16,022 nt of DNA from an uncultured Cellvibrio sp. (GTDB lineage Bacteria; Pseudomonadota; Gammaproteobacteria; Pseudomonadales; Cellvibrionaceae), in assembly GCA_946886255.1 (NCBI GenBank), contig CAMPIG010000058.1:1-16022 (forward strand), read 5' to 3'. The translations under genes were made by a program, and so were the position numbers. Every line of letters begins with the position of its first letter. Positions within the stretch are counted from its first letter, which is position 1. The notes below the pieces were generated by a model. It made no database searches, was not told the origin of the DNA, and saw only the letters and a list, made by a program, of their open reading frames with translations. Positions 1 through 7,950 of the stretch are shown here, piece by piece.

Positions 1-287
1 CGGGAATCATCGTAAACCACAATCGGTGTTTGTTGGTTCACGCCGGCACGGCGTAATTTATCGGCGAGAATGTCTGCGCCCGGTAATGGATGACGGCCAC
101 CATGCTCAGCAACCGGTGCAGATAAGTCGTGTTCCAGATGAAAATACCAGGCACCGGGGATATGTCCTGCACGGTATTGTTGGTAGCCCTGATTTTTATC
201 CATCAAATTAAAACGGCAATCAATAACCACCACGCCTTTGCCTATTTGTGCCTGCAATTGTTCGGCGGTAATCAGGGGTGTATTCAT
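1..287 (-). CDS. Rhodanese-family thiosulfate/3-mercaptopyruvate sulfurtransferase, N-terminal part (runs off window)
   Basis: The first 95 codons are visible, starting at the ATG whose first base is 287; the rest lies before position 1. The product begins MNTPLITAEQLQ and contains VVVIDCRFNLMD, the GHIPGAWYFHLE segment and GRHPLPG, then a VVYDDS strand. This matches the first rhodanese domain of two-domain sulfurtransferases (the SseA/TST type), which move sulfur from thiosulfate or mercaptopyruvate to an acceptor thiol. In that family the catalytic cysteine is in the second domain, outside the window, so the substrate cannot be judged. A short AGG lies four bases before the ATG, which is a weak ribosome site. 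It points the same way as the FlhB-like gene upstream, across a 119-base gap with several palindromes, so it may have its own promoter. The family is clear; the exact enzyme is not. Confidence 0.85.
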   Translation of the reverse strand, partial: MNTPLITAEQLQAQIGKGVVVIDCRFNLMDKNQGYQQYRAGHIPGAWYFHLEHDLSAPVAEHGGRHPLPGADILADKLRRAGVNQQTPIVVYDDS

Positions 288-406
288 AAGCCTGGGTTCT
301 GTTGATGGGAAGATAAATTTATCTTGTCACTTATGTGACCAACAGTGAAGGGCATTTATTGCACGAAAAGGTTATTTTTTGTATTGAGTGAAAGGGTTAC
401 CAATTT
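288..406. other. Intergenic region with clustered palindromes between the FlhB-like and sulfurtransferase genes
   Basis: This 119-base gap contains a perfect 16-base palindrome at 310-325 (AAGATAAATTTATCTT). Directly abutting it is a second inverted repeat at 326-339 (GTCAC-TTAT-GTGAC). The pair is enclosed by arms CTGTTG (299-304) and CAACAG (340-345). No G+C-rich hairpin with a T run is seen, so I do not call a terminator. The position just upstream of the sulfurtransferase start suggests an operator or promoter region for that gene, but this is inference. Confidence 0.5.
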
Positions 407-727
407 TTACGGTGTGGGATTGCTCCCTTGCCAACCCTCCGGTTGTTTGCCTTCGAGGTCATAGGCAAACGCGATGATATAGGCCACCGCGATGTAAAGC
501 GATGTGGGGATCTCATCGCCCAGCTCAAGGTTGACCAACAAATCGACCAATGCGCTGTTATCGCACAAAGGAACATTGTGCTCATTCGCAATATCAATAA
601 TCTGTTGTGCAATCGCGCCGGTTCCTTTCGCGCTGACATGCGGCGCATTTTTTCCATCGTAAAAAAGTGCTACCGCCTTCTGTACCTGGTCGCGGGTAAA
701 TACTTCATCAGGATGTCGGTCGGTCAT
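407..727 (-). CDS. Orphan FlhB-type cytoplasmic domain protein (EscU/YscU/HrcU/FlhB C-terminal family)
   Basis: A 106-residue protein if started at the ATG at 727, which lies 10 bases after the stop of the FliK-like gene and has a GAGA eight bases upstream. An in-frame ATG at 763 would add 12 residues but overlap the FliK-like gene. The sequence carries family landmarks: KAVALFYD, APHVSAKGTGAIAQQI, an NEHNVPLCDN segment, LVNLELGDEIP and LYIAVAYIIAFAYD. These match the export-switch domain of FlhB, which changes type III export from hook to filament substrates. There are no membrane segments, and the NPTH autocleavage motif that comes before the AVAL segment in true FlhB is absent (RDQVQKAVAL here). 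Similar short proteins are often annotated FlhB2 or FlhB-like. Its role is unproven; pairing with a FliK-like protein suggests a link to flagellar export. Confidence 0.82.
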   Translation of the reverse strand: MTDRHPDEVFTRDQVQKAVALFYDGKNAPHVSAKGTGAIAQQIIDIANEHNVPLCDNSALVDLLVNLELGDEIPTSLYIAVAYIIAFAYDLEGKQPEGWQGSNPTP

Positions 728-737
728 GGTGTAGTTC

Positions 738-2363
738 TCATGTTTGAATATCCACCAACGCATAGTTCAATGAGACAGAACGGCTGGGTGGTGGCCCGTT
801 GACGCATTGCAATTGTTTTACTTCCACGCCTTGGGCCTGCAGTTGTTGACGCAGGCTCTCCAGGCTGGCCTGGGCCTGGGCAAGGGTCGAGGTTTGTTCT
901 GCCCACAGTTTGGCCGAGACTGCATCATCAAGAATGGTCAATTGGGCATAGAGCCCGCCCAGACGTGGCAGGTTGAAACTGAGCATGACAGACCACTGCT
1001 TGACCTTGTCACGCTGATTCTCTTCATTTTTCTCGTCGTTTACCCACTCCTGATCGATGCGGATCTCCAATGGGTGAACGTCTTGTCCATAGCGCACCGG
1101 GATGTCAAACAGCCATGACTGGGTCGGTTGTGGGCTGTCTACCTGGCTTTGTTGGTGGTTCAGCGTGTGCAGTTGTTGTAACTGCACCTTCGCCAGACTG
1201 GTCAATGTGTGCTGATGTAGCAGCAGCATCAGTTGCGTGCGCAACACTTTATCACTCAGGTCCAGGTTGGGGCGGGCCGCCAGGTGCTGGAGCAATTGCA
1301 ACGCCGTGGGAAATTGCAGCGGTGTCGGTAACGCAAACCCCGTGGATTGAAACGGACTGAATGGCAGGGGCGTGGTAGATGAGGTAGCCGACGGCGTGCT
1401 TGTAAGCGGTGTCGGTGGTACTTCATTCATTGGTGGAGCCACTTTGCCCAGGGCTTGGCCAAGTTGATTGAGCAGATGCAGCAGGGCGCCTTTGTAATCC
1501 TGGCTGATCAAGCGTTGGCTAATCGGGCTGGTTGGGGTTGAGACGGGATTTTTCGTTGCTGCAGATGATTCTGGAGCAGGGGAAAGGCTAGCGGCAAGCT
1601 TCTGTTCAAATTGCACACCACTGTTCTTCAGCACCATGGGAAGCAGTTTGGGGTTGGTCAGCTGCGGCATGGAGCGCAATTGATCAGCCACATTGCGCAA
1701 GGCTTGTTGCACAGTGACGGGCAGTAGTTGATCCCGCTTTTTAATGGGGAGCTGCTGCAATGGCGCCAGCGTAGCGAACAATTCCTGGGGTTTTTCCTTT
1801 TGCGGTAATAAGGTGCGCAACGCCTCGGCCAGTGCGCTCTGGGCTTTTGCTTGAGCCGCCGTGTGAACTACGGATTGTTGCGCCTTGGTTATGGCGGCGA
1901 GATCGGGTGCTCCCTGTTTGGTCGTTAACGGGGAGGTGCCAGCGCTGAGAGCGGTTAACAACTGCACCAGGCGTTGTTGGGTATCCAGCTTGACCGGGAT
2001 CTGCTGGCCCACTTGTACCGGCTGGTCGGTGTAGGTCAGCAGAGCGCGGTTGTTCAATTGTAGTTGCACCAGCTTCAATGGCGGAGAGGCCAATAGTTGT
2101 TGCTGTTCCAGCAGGGTGGTGATCTGGAGTTTGACTGCCGGTGTAGCGGGCTTCTGTTGCAGTTGCGCCAGGAGTTGCTGGCTTTGCGCCAATAGCAGGT
2201 CGCGTTGTGGCTGGGTGGCTGGCGCTATCTGTTCCACCACGGCCATGGCGGTGCTGCCAATACTCAACCCCGTTATTTTGCTCAGGCTAGCTAGTTGCTC
2301 GGTCCGCATTTGTTGCAGGCCGCTAAGCAGGGTCTGGGTAATCGGTGGCAAATTGCTGGGCAT
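738..2363 (-). CDS. FliK-like flagellar hook-length control protein
   Basis: A 541-residue protein starting at the ATG at 2363 (MPSNLPPITQTLLSG). Most of it is rich in Gln, Leu, Pro, Ser and Thr with low sequence complexity, as in FliK proteins, which act as molecular rulers for hook length. The last part, roughly residues 420-525, is ordered and resembles the Flg_hook domain: SWLFDIPVRYGQD, then LSFNLPRLGGLYAQLTI, then AKLWAEQ and a helical segment with a run of Gln and Leu. In FliK that domain contacts the FlhB cytoplasmic domain to switch export specificity, so the FlhB-like gene 10 bases downstream is a logical partner. The ribosome site before the ATG is weak. The gene lies divergent to ccmA. 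I leave the symbol empty because a second, canonical fliK may sit in the main flagellar cluster of such genomes. Confidence 0.8.
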   Translation of the reverse strand: MPSNLPPITQTLLSGLQQMRTEQLASLSKITGLSIGSTAMAVVEQIAPATQPQRDLLLAQSQQLLAQLQQKPATPAVKLQITTLLEQQQLLASPPLKLVQLQLNNRALLTYTDQPVQVGQQIPVKLDTQQRLVQLLTALSAGTSPLTTKQGAPDLAAITKAQQSVVHTAAQAKAQSALAEALRTLLPQKEKPQELFATLAPLQQLPIKKRDQLLPVTVQQALRNVADQLRSMPQLTNPKLLPMVLKNSGVQFEQKLAASLSPAPESSAATKNPVSTPTSPISQRLISQDYKGALLHLLNQLGQALGKVAPPMNEVPPTPLTSTPSATSSTTPLPFSPFQSTGFALPTPLQFPTALQLLQHLAARPNLDLSDKVLRTQLMLLLHQHTLTSLAKVQLQQLHTLNHQQSQVDSPQPTQSWLFDIPVRYGQDVHPLEIRIDQEWVNDEKNEENQRDKVKQWSVMLSFNLPRLGGLYAQLTILDDAVSAKLWAEQTSTLAQAQASLESLRQQLQAQGVEVKQLQCVNGPPPSRSVSLNYALVDIQT

Positions 2364-2400
2364 AGAGGGTGGCTGCGTCAGGGTTGCGGATAAATTAAAC

Positions 2401-2430
2401 GTGAAATCTCCGGCGGATGCTCGCTATAAT
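2401..2430 (+). promoter_or_regulatory. Candidate sigma-70 promoter for ccmA operon
   Basis: A perfect TATAAT lies at 2425-2430, with GTGAAA (four of six matches to TTGACA) at 2401-2406 and an 18-base spacer. It lies 108 bases before the ccmA start, inside the divergent region between the FliK-like gene and ccmA. No other good promoter was found in this gap. The -35 match is weak, so this is tentative. Confidence 0.4.
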
Positions 2431-2538
2431 CGCTCGCCTGTTTCCACCACTGAACTTGTTTGAGCTGGCTCCGAGTATAACGGCAGCAATTGCCAAATAC
2501 TGAGCTTCATTCGTTGATAGACCACGAGAACGATAATT

Positions 2539-3237
2539 TTGACCGAGTCGCCCCTGACTTTGCCGGAAGCTTTCTCCCCGCCATCCACGCCACTGCTGGA
2601 GTTGCGCCAGGTCTCCTGTGAACGCGATGAACGCCAGTTGTTCTCCCATTTGAGCCTGCTTGCTTACGCTGGCGAGATTATCCAGATTGTCGGTCCGAAT
2701 GGCAGCGGCAAAACAACCTTACTGCGCGCCTTGGCGGGCATCAATAACGACTATACCGGCGCGGTGTTGTGGAATGGTCAGCCGGTGTCGGATGTGGGCT
2801 GGGACTATAGCCGTAATCTGTTGTATATCGGGCATTTGCCGGGCATCAAAAAAGCGCTGAGTCCGCTGGAAAACTTGCGTTGGTATGCCGCTATCGGCGG
2901 CATTGAATCCCGGTCCGCCATCTACACCGCCCTGGAAGCAGTGGGTCTGTATGGTTACGAAGAAACCCCGTGCTACCAGCTCTCGGCGGGTCAGTTGCGC
3001 CGGGTGGCCCTGGCTCGCTTGTATCTCAGCCCGGCTCGTTTGTGGATCCTTGATGAACCCTTTACGGCCATAGACAAGCGTGGTGCAGCCGAACTGGAAA
3101 CACTTTTTGCACGTCATGCAGAGCAGGGCGGTTTGATTCTCTTGACCTCCCACCAGGATCTTGCGTTGCCGTCGCTCAAGCACCTGAACCTGCTGGATTT
3201 TCAACCAGCCGGGCAGATGGGAGCTGGTGATGACTGA
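2539..3237 (+). CDS. ccmA: Heme exporter ATP-binding protein CcmA
   Basis: ATPase subunit of the CcmABCD complex, which uses ATP hydrolysis to release heme-loaded CcmE during cytochrome c maturation. Visible ABC motifs are Walker A GPNGSGKT at residues 52-59, signature LSAGQ at 148-152, Walker B LWILDEP at 168-174, and the switch histidine in LTSHQ near residue 205. The protein is 232 residues, slightly longer than usual for CcmA, because of a Pro/Ser-rich start. The start is not ATG. A stop at 2518-2520 closes the frame, and no in-frame ATG or GTG occurs before Walker A. I therefore chose the TTG at 2539, preceded by GAGA at a fitting distance; a later TTG at 2602 is the alternative and would remove 21 residues. 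The gene overlaps ccmB by eight bases. Confidence 0.95.
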   Translation: MTESPLTLPEAFSPPSTPLLELRQVSCERDERQLFSHLSLLAYAGEIIQIVGPNGSGKTTLLRALAGINNDYTGAVLWNGQPVSDVGWDYSRNLLYIGHLPGIKKALSPLENLRWYAAIGGIESRSAIYTALEAVGLYGYEETPCYQLSAGQLRRVALARLYLSPARLWILDEPFTAIDKRGAAELETLFARHAEQGGLILLTSHQDLALPSLKHLNLLDFQPAGQMGAGDD

Positions 3238-3928
3238 AGCGCTCCCACAAACGGGCACCTTTGCCGTCTTCTGGGCTACCCTGCGGCGCGACCTGTTGCT
3301 CGCTGTGCGTCATCGCGCCGAGATGGTTAACCCTTTGGTGTTCTTCCTGATTGCCATTACCCTAATTCCTTTAGGCGTCAGCCCGGAAAGCAAAACACTC
3401 GCCGCTATCGCGCCGGGGCTGATTTGGGTGATGGCGCTACTGGCAACCTTATTATCCCTGGATGGTCTGTTCCGCAGTGACTTTGAAGATGGCTCCCTGG
3501 AGCAGATGCTCATCAGCCCGCAGCCACTTTATTTCACCGTGTTAGCTAAAGTAATGGTGCATTGGCTGGTCACCGGTTTACCCTTAACCTTGATGTCTCC
3601 ACTATTGGGGGTTATGTTGGCTTTGCCGTCAGGTGGTTACGGCCCGTTGTGTATAACGCTTTTGTTGGGTACGGCGAGCATGAGCCTTATCGGCGCCGTC
3701 GGTGCAGCGTTAACGGTAGCTTTGCGTAAAGGTGGTCTTTTGTTGTCGTTAATTGTGATGCCGTTATATGTTCCGGTGCTGATCTTTGGCGCCAGTGCAG
3801 TGCACAATGCGGTACTCGGCAGTGTCATCAACAGCCAACTGGCTGTCTTGGGCGCATTCCTGGCGCTGGCCGTTGTACTGGCTCCCTTGGCCGCTGCTGG
3901 CGCGTTACGCGTATCCAGTGATGGTTGA
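3230..3928 (+). CDS. ccmB: Heme exporter membrane protein CcmB
   Basis: Integral membrane subunit of the CcmABCD complex, partner of the CcmA ATPase. The 232-residue product has several clear hydrophobic spans, starting with VNPLVFFLIAITLIPLGV and continuing through GLIWVMALLATLLSL to the C-terminal AVLGAFLALAVVLAPLAAAG. It also shows the family segment DLLLAVRHRAE near the start and FRSDFEDGSLEQMLISP in the first loop. I chose the ATG at 3230 because GGGAG lies six bases before it at 3219-3223; a GTG directly ahead at 3227 is in frame and also possible. The start lies inside the last codons of ccmA, which suggests coupled translation. The length fits the family. Confidence 0.95.
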   Translation: MTEALPQTGTFAVFWATLRRDLLLAVRHRAEMVNPLVFFLIAITLIPLGVSPESKTLAAIAPGLIWVMALLATLLSLDGLFRSDFEDGSLEQMLISPQPLYFTVLAKVMVHWLVTGLPLTLMSPLLGVMLALPSGGYGPLCITLLLGTASMSLIGAVGAALTVALRKGGLLLSLIVMPLYVPVLIFGASAVHNAVLGSVINSQLAVLGAFLALAVVLAPLAAAGALRVSSDG

Positions 3929-3940
3929 TCAACAATAATA

Positions 3941-4747
3941 ATGAGTGAGGTGAAAAACGTGGCGTGGCAATGGTTTCATCGATTGGGTTCTCCCCGATGG
4001 TTTTATGAAAAGACGCAGGCTTGGTTGCCCTGGCTAACGGTCATTACGCTGACTTTACTAATTGTCGGCACTGTGTGGGGATTGGCTTTCGCCCCGGTCG
4101 ATGCCAAGCAGGGCAATAGCTACCGCATTATCTATATTCACGTCCCCGCTGCCTTTCTGGCGCTGGCGGGTTATTACATCATGGCTATCAGTGGTGCCAT
4201 CGGCCTGATCTGGAAGATGAAGCTGCCTTACATGGTCATGAAATCTGCAGCGCCTATCGGCGCCGCCTTGACCTTTATCTCATTGGTAACCGGCTCGATT
4301 TGGGGAAAACCAACCTGGGGAACCTGGTGGGAGTGGGATGCGCGCATCACCTCAATGCTGATTCTGTTTTTCCTCTACCTCGGCATCATGGCGTTGCAGC
4401 AGGCGTTCCACAGTCGGGATACTGGCGATAAGGCCGGCGCTATCCTGGCCCTGGTGGGTACAGTCAATATCCCCATCATCTATAAGTCAGTGGATTGGTG
4501 GTATACCTTGCACCAACCGGCGTCGATCAAATTTGTTGGTGAGTCGACCATTCACGCCAGCATGCTGTATCCGCTGCTGACTATGGTGATTGCTTTTTAC
4601 TGTTTCTATGCGCTGGTGTTGTTGCTTTACACTCGCGCTGAAATCCTGCGCCGGGAAAGTCGCACCCAATGGGTGAGTGATCTGGTGGCGCAACAGGTTT
4701 CGCCAGATAACAAAGACATCCCGGTCAAAGGGGGCAGCGCCATATGA
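3941..4747 (+). CDS. ccmC: Heme-handling protein CcmC
   Basis: CcmC presents heme at the outer face of the inner membrane to CcmE. The 268-residue product is a multi-span membrane protein with the tryptophan-rich WWD motif at residues 121-137 (WGKPTWGTWWEWDARIT). Two conserved histidines on either side, His67 in YIHVPAA and His191 in YTLHQPAS, correspond to the axial heme ligands of the family. It starts 12 bases after ccmB, at an ATG followed by SEVKNVAWQWFHRLGSP. Its stop codon overlaps the ccmD start as ATGA, so the two are probably translationally coupled. All key residues are present. Confidence 0.97.
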   Translation: MSEVKNVAWQWFHRLGSPRWFYEKTQAWLPWLTVITLTLLIVGTVWGLAFAPVDAKQGNSYRIIYIHVPAAFLALAGYYIMAISGAIGLIWKMKLPYMVMKSAAPIGAALTFISLVTGSIWGKPTWGTWWEWDARITSMLILFFLYLGIMALQQAFHSRDTGDKAGAILALVGTVNIPIIYKSVDWWYTLHQPASIKFVGESTIHASMLYPLLTMVIAFYCFYALVLLLYTRAEILRRESRTQWVSDLVAQQVSPDNKDIPVKGGSAI

Positions 4748-4929
4748 CCTTTCAATTCGACTCCTTCGCCAGTTTTATGGCCATGAACGGCCACGGCCCG
4801 TTCGTCTGGGCGGCCTACGGTATTACCTTTGCATTACTGGTTTATTTGCTGGTCAGTCCCTTGTTGCAGCGACGGCAATTCCTGCGTCAACAGGCTCGGC
4901 AGCAACGTGCTGCGAATAGAAATGTGTAG
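4744..4929 (+). CDS. ccmD: Small heme-exporter subunit CcmD
   Basis: A 61-residue protein with one membrane span (roughly residues 21-42, FVWAAYGITFALLVYLLVSP) followed by a strongly basic tail rich in Arg and Gln. This is the usual form of CcmD, which holds CcmC and CcmE together and is needed to release holo-CcmE. The segment MNGHGPFVWAAYG is typical. The start overlaps the ccmC stop by four bases. A gap of 23 bases separates it from ccmE. Confidence 0.93.
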   Translation: MTFQFDSFASFMAMNGHGPFVWAAYGITFALLVYLLVSPLLQRRQFLRQQARQQRAANRNV

Positions 4930-4952
4930 TTAATTTACTAAGTGGAATCGCC

Positions 4953-5417
4953 ATGCATCCCGTGCGCAAGCAGCGTTTGATTATCGTGCTCTTTATTGTA
5001 GTTTTCTCCAGTCTCGCCATCGGTTTGATGACCTATGCCCTGCGGGAAAACATTAACCTTTTCTATCCGCCCAGCAAGATCGCCGCCGGCGATGTTCCGC
5101 ATAACACGCGTATCCGCGCTGGCGGTTGTGTCAAGCCGGGCAGTGTTGCCCGGGCGTCGGACACTCTGTTGGTCAATTTTGTCATTACCGATGGTAGTGC
5201 TGATGTGCCGGTGACCTACAGCGGTATTCTGCCCGATCTGTTTGCCGAGGGCGAAGCAGCGGTGGTTAATGGTGTGGTCAATATGGCTGGCGTCTTTGAG
5301 GCTACCGAGGTATTGGCCAAGCACGATGAAAACTACACCCCGCCAGAAGTTGCTGAAGCCATGAAAGATAAAGGCGAGCACCAGGCGAGTTGCAAGGGGA
5401 TGAAATATGATTCCTGA
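4953..5417 (+). CDS. ccmE: Heme chaperone CcmE
   Basis: CcmE binds heme covalently through a histidine on the periplasmic side and hands it to CcmF. The 154-residue product has an N-terminal anchor (about residues 8-29) with a positive start, then an OB-fold domain. The heme-attachment motif VLAKHDENYTPPE is intact, with His124 as the covalent ligand and Tyr128 as the nearby axial ligand (family knowledge). SGILPDLFAEG is also typical. Two cysteines are notable: Cys59 in RAGGCVKPGS, where homologs I know usually have Met, and Cys147 near the C-terminus. The last 11 bases overlap the ccmF start. Confidence 0.97.
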   Translation: MHPVRKQRLIIVLFIVVFSSLAIGLMTYALRENINLFYPPSKIAAGDVPHNTRIRAGGCVKPGSVARASDTLLVNFVITDGSADVPVTYSGILPDLFAEGEAAVVNGVVNMAGVFEATEVLAKHDENYTPPEVAEAMKDKGEHQASCKGMKYDS

Positions 5418-7401
5418 ATTAGGCCAGTTTTCTCTTATCCTCGCCCTGTTAGTGGTGTTGGCGTTGACGGTTCTACCATTGCTCGGTGCGCAATCGGGTA
5501 ATCAATTGTTAATGTTGACAGGTCGCTCATTGGCGACCGGTTTTTTCGTGCTTATCGTCATCGCGTTTATTTGCCTGGTTTACGCCTTCGTACATGACGA
5601 CTTCTCCGTAGCTTATGTCTCCTCAAACTCCAATAGTCTGCTGCCGGTGTACTACAAGATCAGCGCCGTCTGGGGTGGCCATGAGGGCTCATTGCTGCTC
5701 TGGGTGTTGATGCTCGCCGGCTGGACACTGGCGATTGCAACCTTCAGCAAAAGCCTGCCGCTGGATATGCAGGCCCGTGTGCTGTCGGTAATGGGTTTTG
5801 TGGCGGTGGGTTTCCTGTTATTCATGATCTTTACCTCCAATCCCTTTGAGCGCATCTTGCCTCTGGCGCCGCAAGAGGGTAGCGACCTCAATCCCTTGTT
5901 GCAGGACATCGGACTGATTATCCACCCACCCGTGCTCTACATGGGTTATGTCGGCTTCAGCGCGACCTTTGCTTTCGCGATTGCGGCGTTGATGGCCGGT
6001 CGGCTTGACAGTGCCTGGGCACGGTGGTCCCGCCCATGGGCCAATATGGCCTGGGGGTTTCTGACAGTCGGTATCGCTCTGGGTAGTTGGTGGGCCTATT
6101 ACGAGTTGGGTTGGGGTGGCTGGTGGTTCTGGGATCCGGTGGAAAATGCGTCCTTCTTGCCCTGGCTGGTAGGCACAGCCTTGATCCATTCGCTTGCCGT
6201 TACTGAAAAGCGCGGCATGTTTAAAAGCTGGACGATCCTGCTGGCTATTTTCACCTTTTCCTTGAGTCTCCTGGGTACCTTTCTGGTTCGTTCCGGCGTG
6301 CTGACATCGGTTCATGCCTTTGCCAATGATCCTGAGCGCGGTGTGTTTATCCTGATATTTTTGCTGCTGGTGGTTGGTGGCTCTCTGACCCTATACGCCC
6401 TGCGGGCACCGGTTGTTAAAAGTCTCCCCGGCTTTAACTGGTTATCCCGCGAGACGCTATTACTAGGTAACAACATCCTGCTGACCATTACCATGACAAC
6501 GGTTTTGCTAGGAACTCTCTATCCGCTGATCGCTGACGCCTTGGGGTGGGGTAAGATTTCGGTGGGGCCACCGTACTTTAATTTCTTCTTCCTGCCGCTG
6601 ATGGGCGTGTTGTGTTTGTTGATGGCCCTGGGGCCGCTGGCGAACTGGAAGCGCACGACCGTCAGACACCTGACACAATGGTTATGGCGGCCCTGGGTTA
6701 TCAGCATGATCATCGGGCTGATCGTTCCCTATTTCTATAACGATAATTATTCCTGGCTTGCCGCACTCTCGGTATTCATCGGCAGCTGGATTTTCACATC
6801 GCTTATCGCTGATGTCTGGCACAAGTTGCGCAACAGCAACAATCGCTTGTCTGGCTTGAGAAAGCTCAGCCTGAGTTATCACGGCATGATCATCGCCCAT
6901 GCAGGAATTGCTGTAACCCTGCTGGGGGTATCCCTGACCAGTATTTATAGTGAGCAGCGTGATGTGCGCATGGCCGTTAATGAATCCCTGGCGGTTGATG
7001 ATTTTGTGTTTGTCCTGCAAGAGGTGCGCAAATTTGAAGGGCCAAACTACATCGCTGATGAAGCCATTATCAGCGTGACAGAAGACGGCAAACCTATACC
7101 GGATATGAGACCGCAAAAACGTCGTTACCTGGCCGGTGGCAATGTAATGACCGAAGTGGCTCTTCAGGTTGGTTTTTTCCGGGATCTTTACGTCGCCATG
7201 GGGGAGCCGTTAAACGATGGGGCTTGGGCGATGCGTGTGCATTTCAAACCCTTTGTACGTTGGGTTTGGTTGGGTGCGCTGATGATGGCATTTGGGGCAA
7301 CCCTATCAGTAGCGGATAAACGTTACCGCAAAAGGCTGGCTGTTAATACGCCGCAACCGGTGTCGACACCGCAGGAACTTGAGACGGGAGTTGTTCGCTA
7401 A
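5407..7401 (+). CDS. ccmF: Heme lyase subunit CcmF
   Basis: CcmF is the membrane core of the heme ligase that joins heme from CcmE to the CXXCH cysteines of apocytochrome c. The 664-residue product has many membrane spans and the WWD domain at about residues 226-256, including GWGGWWFWDPVENASFLPWL. Conserved histidines can be placed at 173 (LIIHPPVLYMG), 261 (ALIHSLAV), 303 (TSVHAFAND) and 498 (IIAHAGIAV), fitting the two pairs of heme ligands known in E. coli CcmF. The ATG at 5407 lies inside the end of ccmE and has AGGGG upstream within ccmE. The stop is directly followed by the ATG of ccmG. Length is normal and nothing looks broken. Confidence 0.97.
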   Translation: MIPELGQFSLILALLVVLALTVLPLLGAQSGNQLLMLTGRSLATGFFVLIVIAFICLVYAFVHDDFSVAYVSSNSNSLLPVYYKISAVWGGHEGSLLLWVLMLAGWTLAIATFSKSLPLDMQARVLSVMGFVAVGFLLFMIFTSNPFERILPLAPQEGSDLNPLLQDIGLIIHPPVLYMGYVGFSATFAFAIAALMAGRLDSAWARWSRPWANMAWGFLTVGIALGSWWAYYELGWGGWWFWDPVENASFLPWLVGTALIHSLAVTEKRGMFKSWTILLAIFTFSLSLLGTFLVRSGVLTSVHAFANDPERGVFILIFLLLVVGGSLTLYALRAPVVKSLPGFNWLSRETLLLGNNILLTITMTTVLLGTLYPLIADALGWGKISVGPPYFNFFFLPLMGVLCLLMALGPLANWKRTTVRHLTQWLWRPWVISMIIGLIVPYFYNDNYSWLAALSVFIGSWIFTSLIADVWHKLRNSNNRLSGLRKLSLSYHGMIIAHAGIAVTLLGVSLTSIYSEQRDVRMAVNESLAVDDFVFVLQEVRKFEGPNYIADEAIISVTEDGKPIPDMRPQKRRYLAGGNVMTEVALQVGFFRDLYVAMGEPLNDGAWAMRVHFKPFVRWVWLGALMMAFGATLSVADKRYRKRLAVNTPQPVSTPQELETGVVR

Positions 7402-7932
7402 ATGTTGCCCCAACGCCTTAAACTGTTTATTCCGTTGATTGTTTTTGCTGTGCTGGCAATATTGTTCTGGCGTGGTCTGTCGCTGGATCCCAACGCGATG
7501 CCTTCGGCATTGATTGATAAGCCGGTACCGGCGTTTAACCTGCCGATGCTGGAAAATACTGATCGTCTGGTGGATCAGGATATCTTCAAAGGTAAAGTCA
7601 GTCTGTTAAATGTCTGGGCAACCTGGTGTCCGACGTGTTATGCCGAGCACGGTTTTCTGGTTACCCTGGCAGACCAGGGTGTGCCTATCTACGGAGTGAA
7701 TTACAAGGATGATGTGCCAGCTGCGCAGAAGTGGCTGAAAGAATTGCACAACCCTTACGTACTCAGTGTGGTAGACGCAGACGGTCGCTTGGGTGTAAAC
7801 CTCGGCGTTTTCGGTGCACCGGAAACCTATGTGATCGATAAGGAAGGTGTGATTCGTTACAAGCACATCGGCGTTGTGGATGAGAAAGTCTGGACGCAAA
7901 CACTGCAACCTCTGATGGTGCAATATCAATAA
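7402..7932 (+). CDS. ccmG: Periplasmic thiol:disulfide reductase CcmG (DsbE)
   Basis: A thioredoxin-fold protein tethered to the inner membrane that keeps the apocytochrome or CcmH cysteines reduced. The 176-residue product has an N-terminal anchor (about residues 9-23), the active site WCPTC with Cys76 and Cys79, and the cis-proline loop GAPET with Pro140. The spacing fits the CcmG/DsbE family, as do the segments LLNVWATWC and VNYKDD. It starts on the base after the ccmF stop, so it is in the same operon. In most related clusters ccmH follows at once; here it is more than 700 bases away. Confidence 0.97.
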   Translation: MLPQRLKLFIPLIVFAVLAILFWRGLSLDPNAMPSALIDKPVPAFNLPMLENTDRLVDQDIFKGKVSLLNVWATWCPTCYAEHGFLVTLADQGVPIYGVNYKDDVPAAQKWLKELHNPYVLSVVDADGRLGVNLGVFGAPETYVIDKEGVIRYKHIGVVDEKVWTQTLQPLMVQYQ

Positions 7933-7950
7933 CGGCAAAACAAAGCTGAC

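Noticed and set aside
2050..2463. 137-codon Cys-rich plus-strand frame inside the FliK-like gene
   Set aside because: It is the antisense of Gln-rich coding sequence (CAG/CAA reads as Cys and Leu codons) and continues into the intergenic gap without features.
4938..5381. 147-codon minus-strand frame opposite ccmE
   Set aside because: ccmE is intact with its heme motif on the plus strand; the antisense product has no family likeness.
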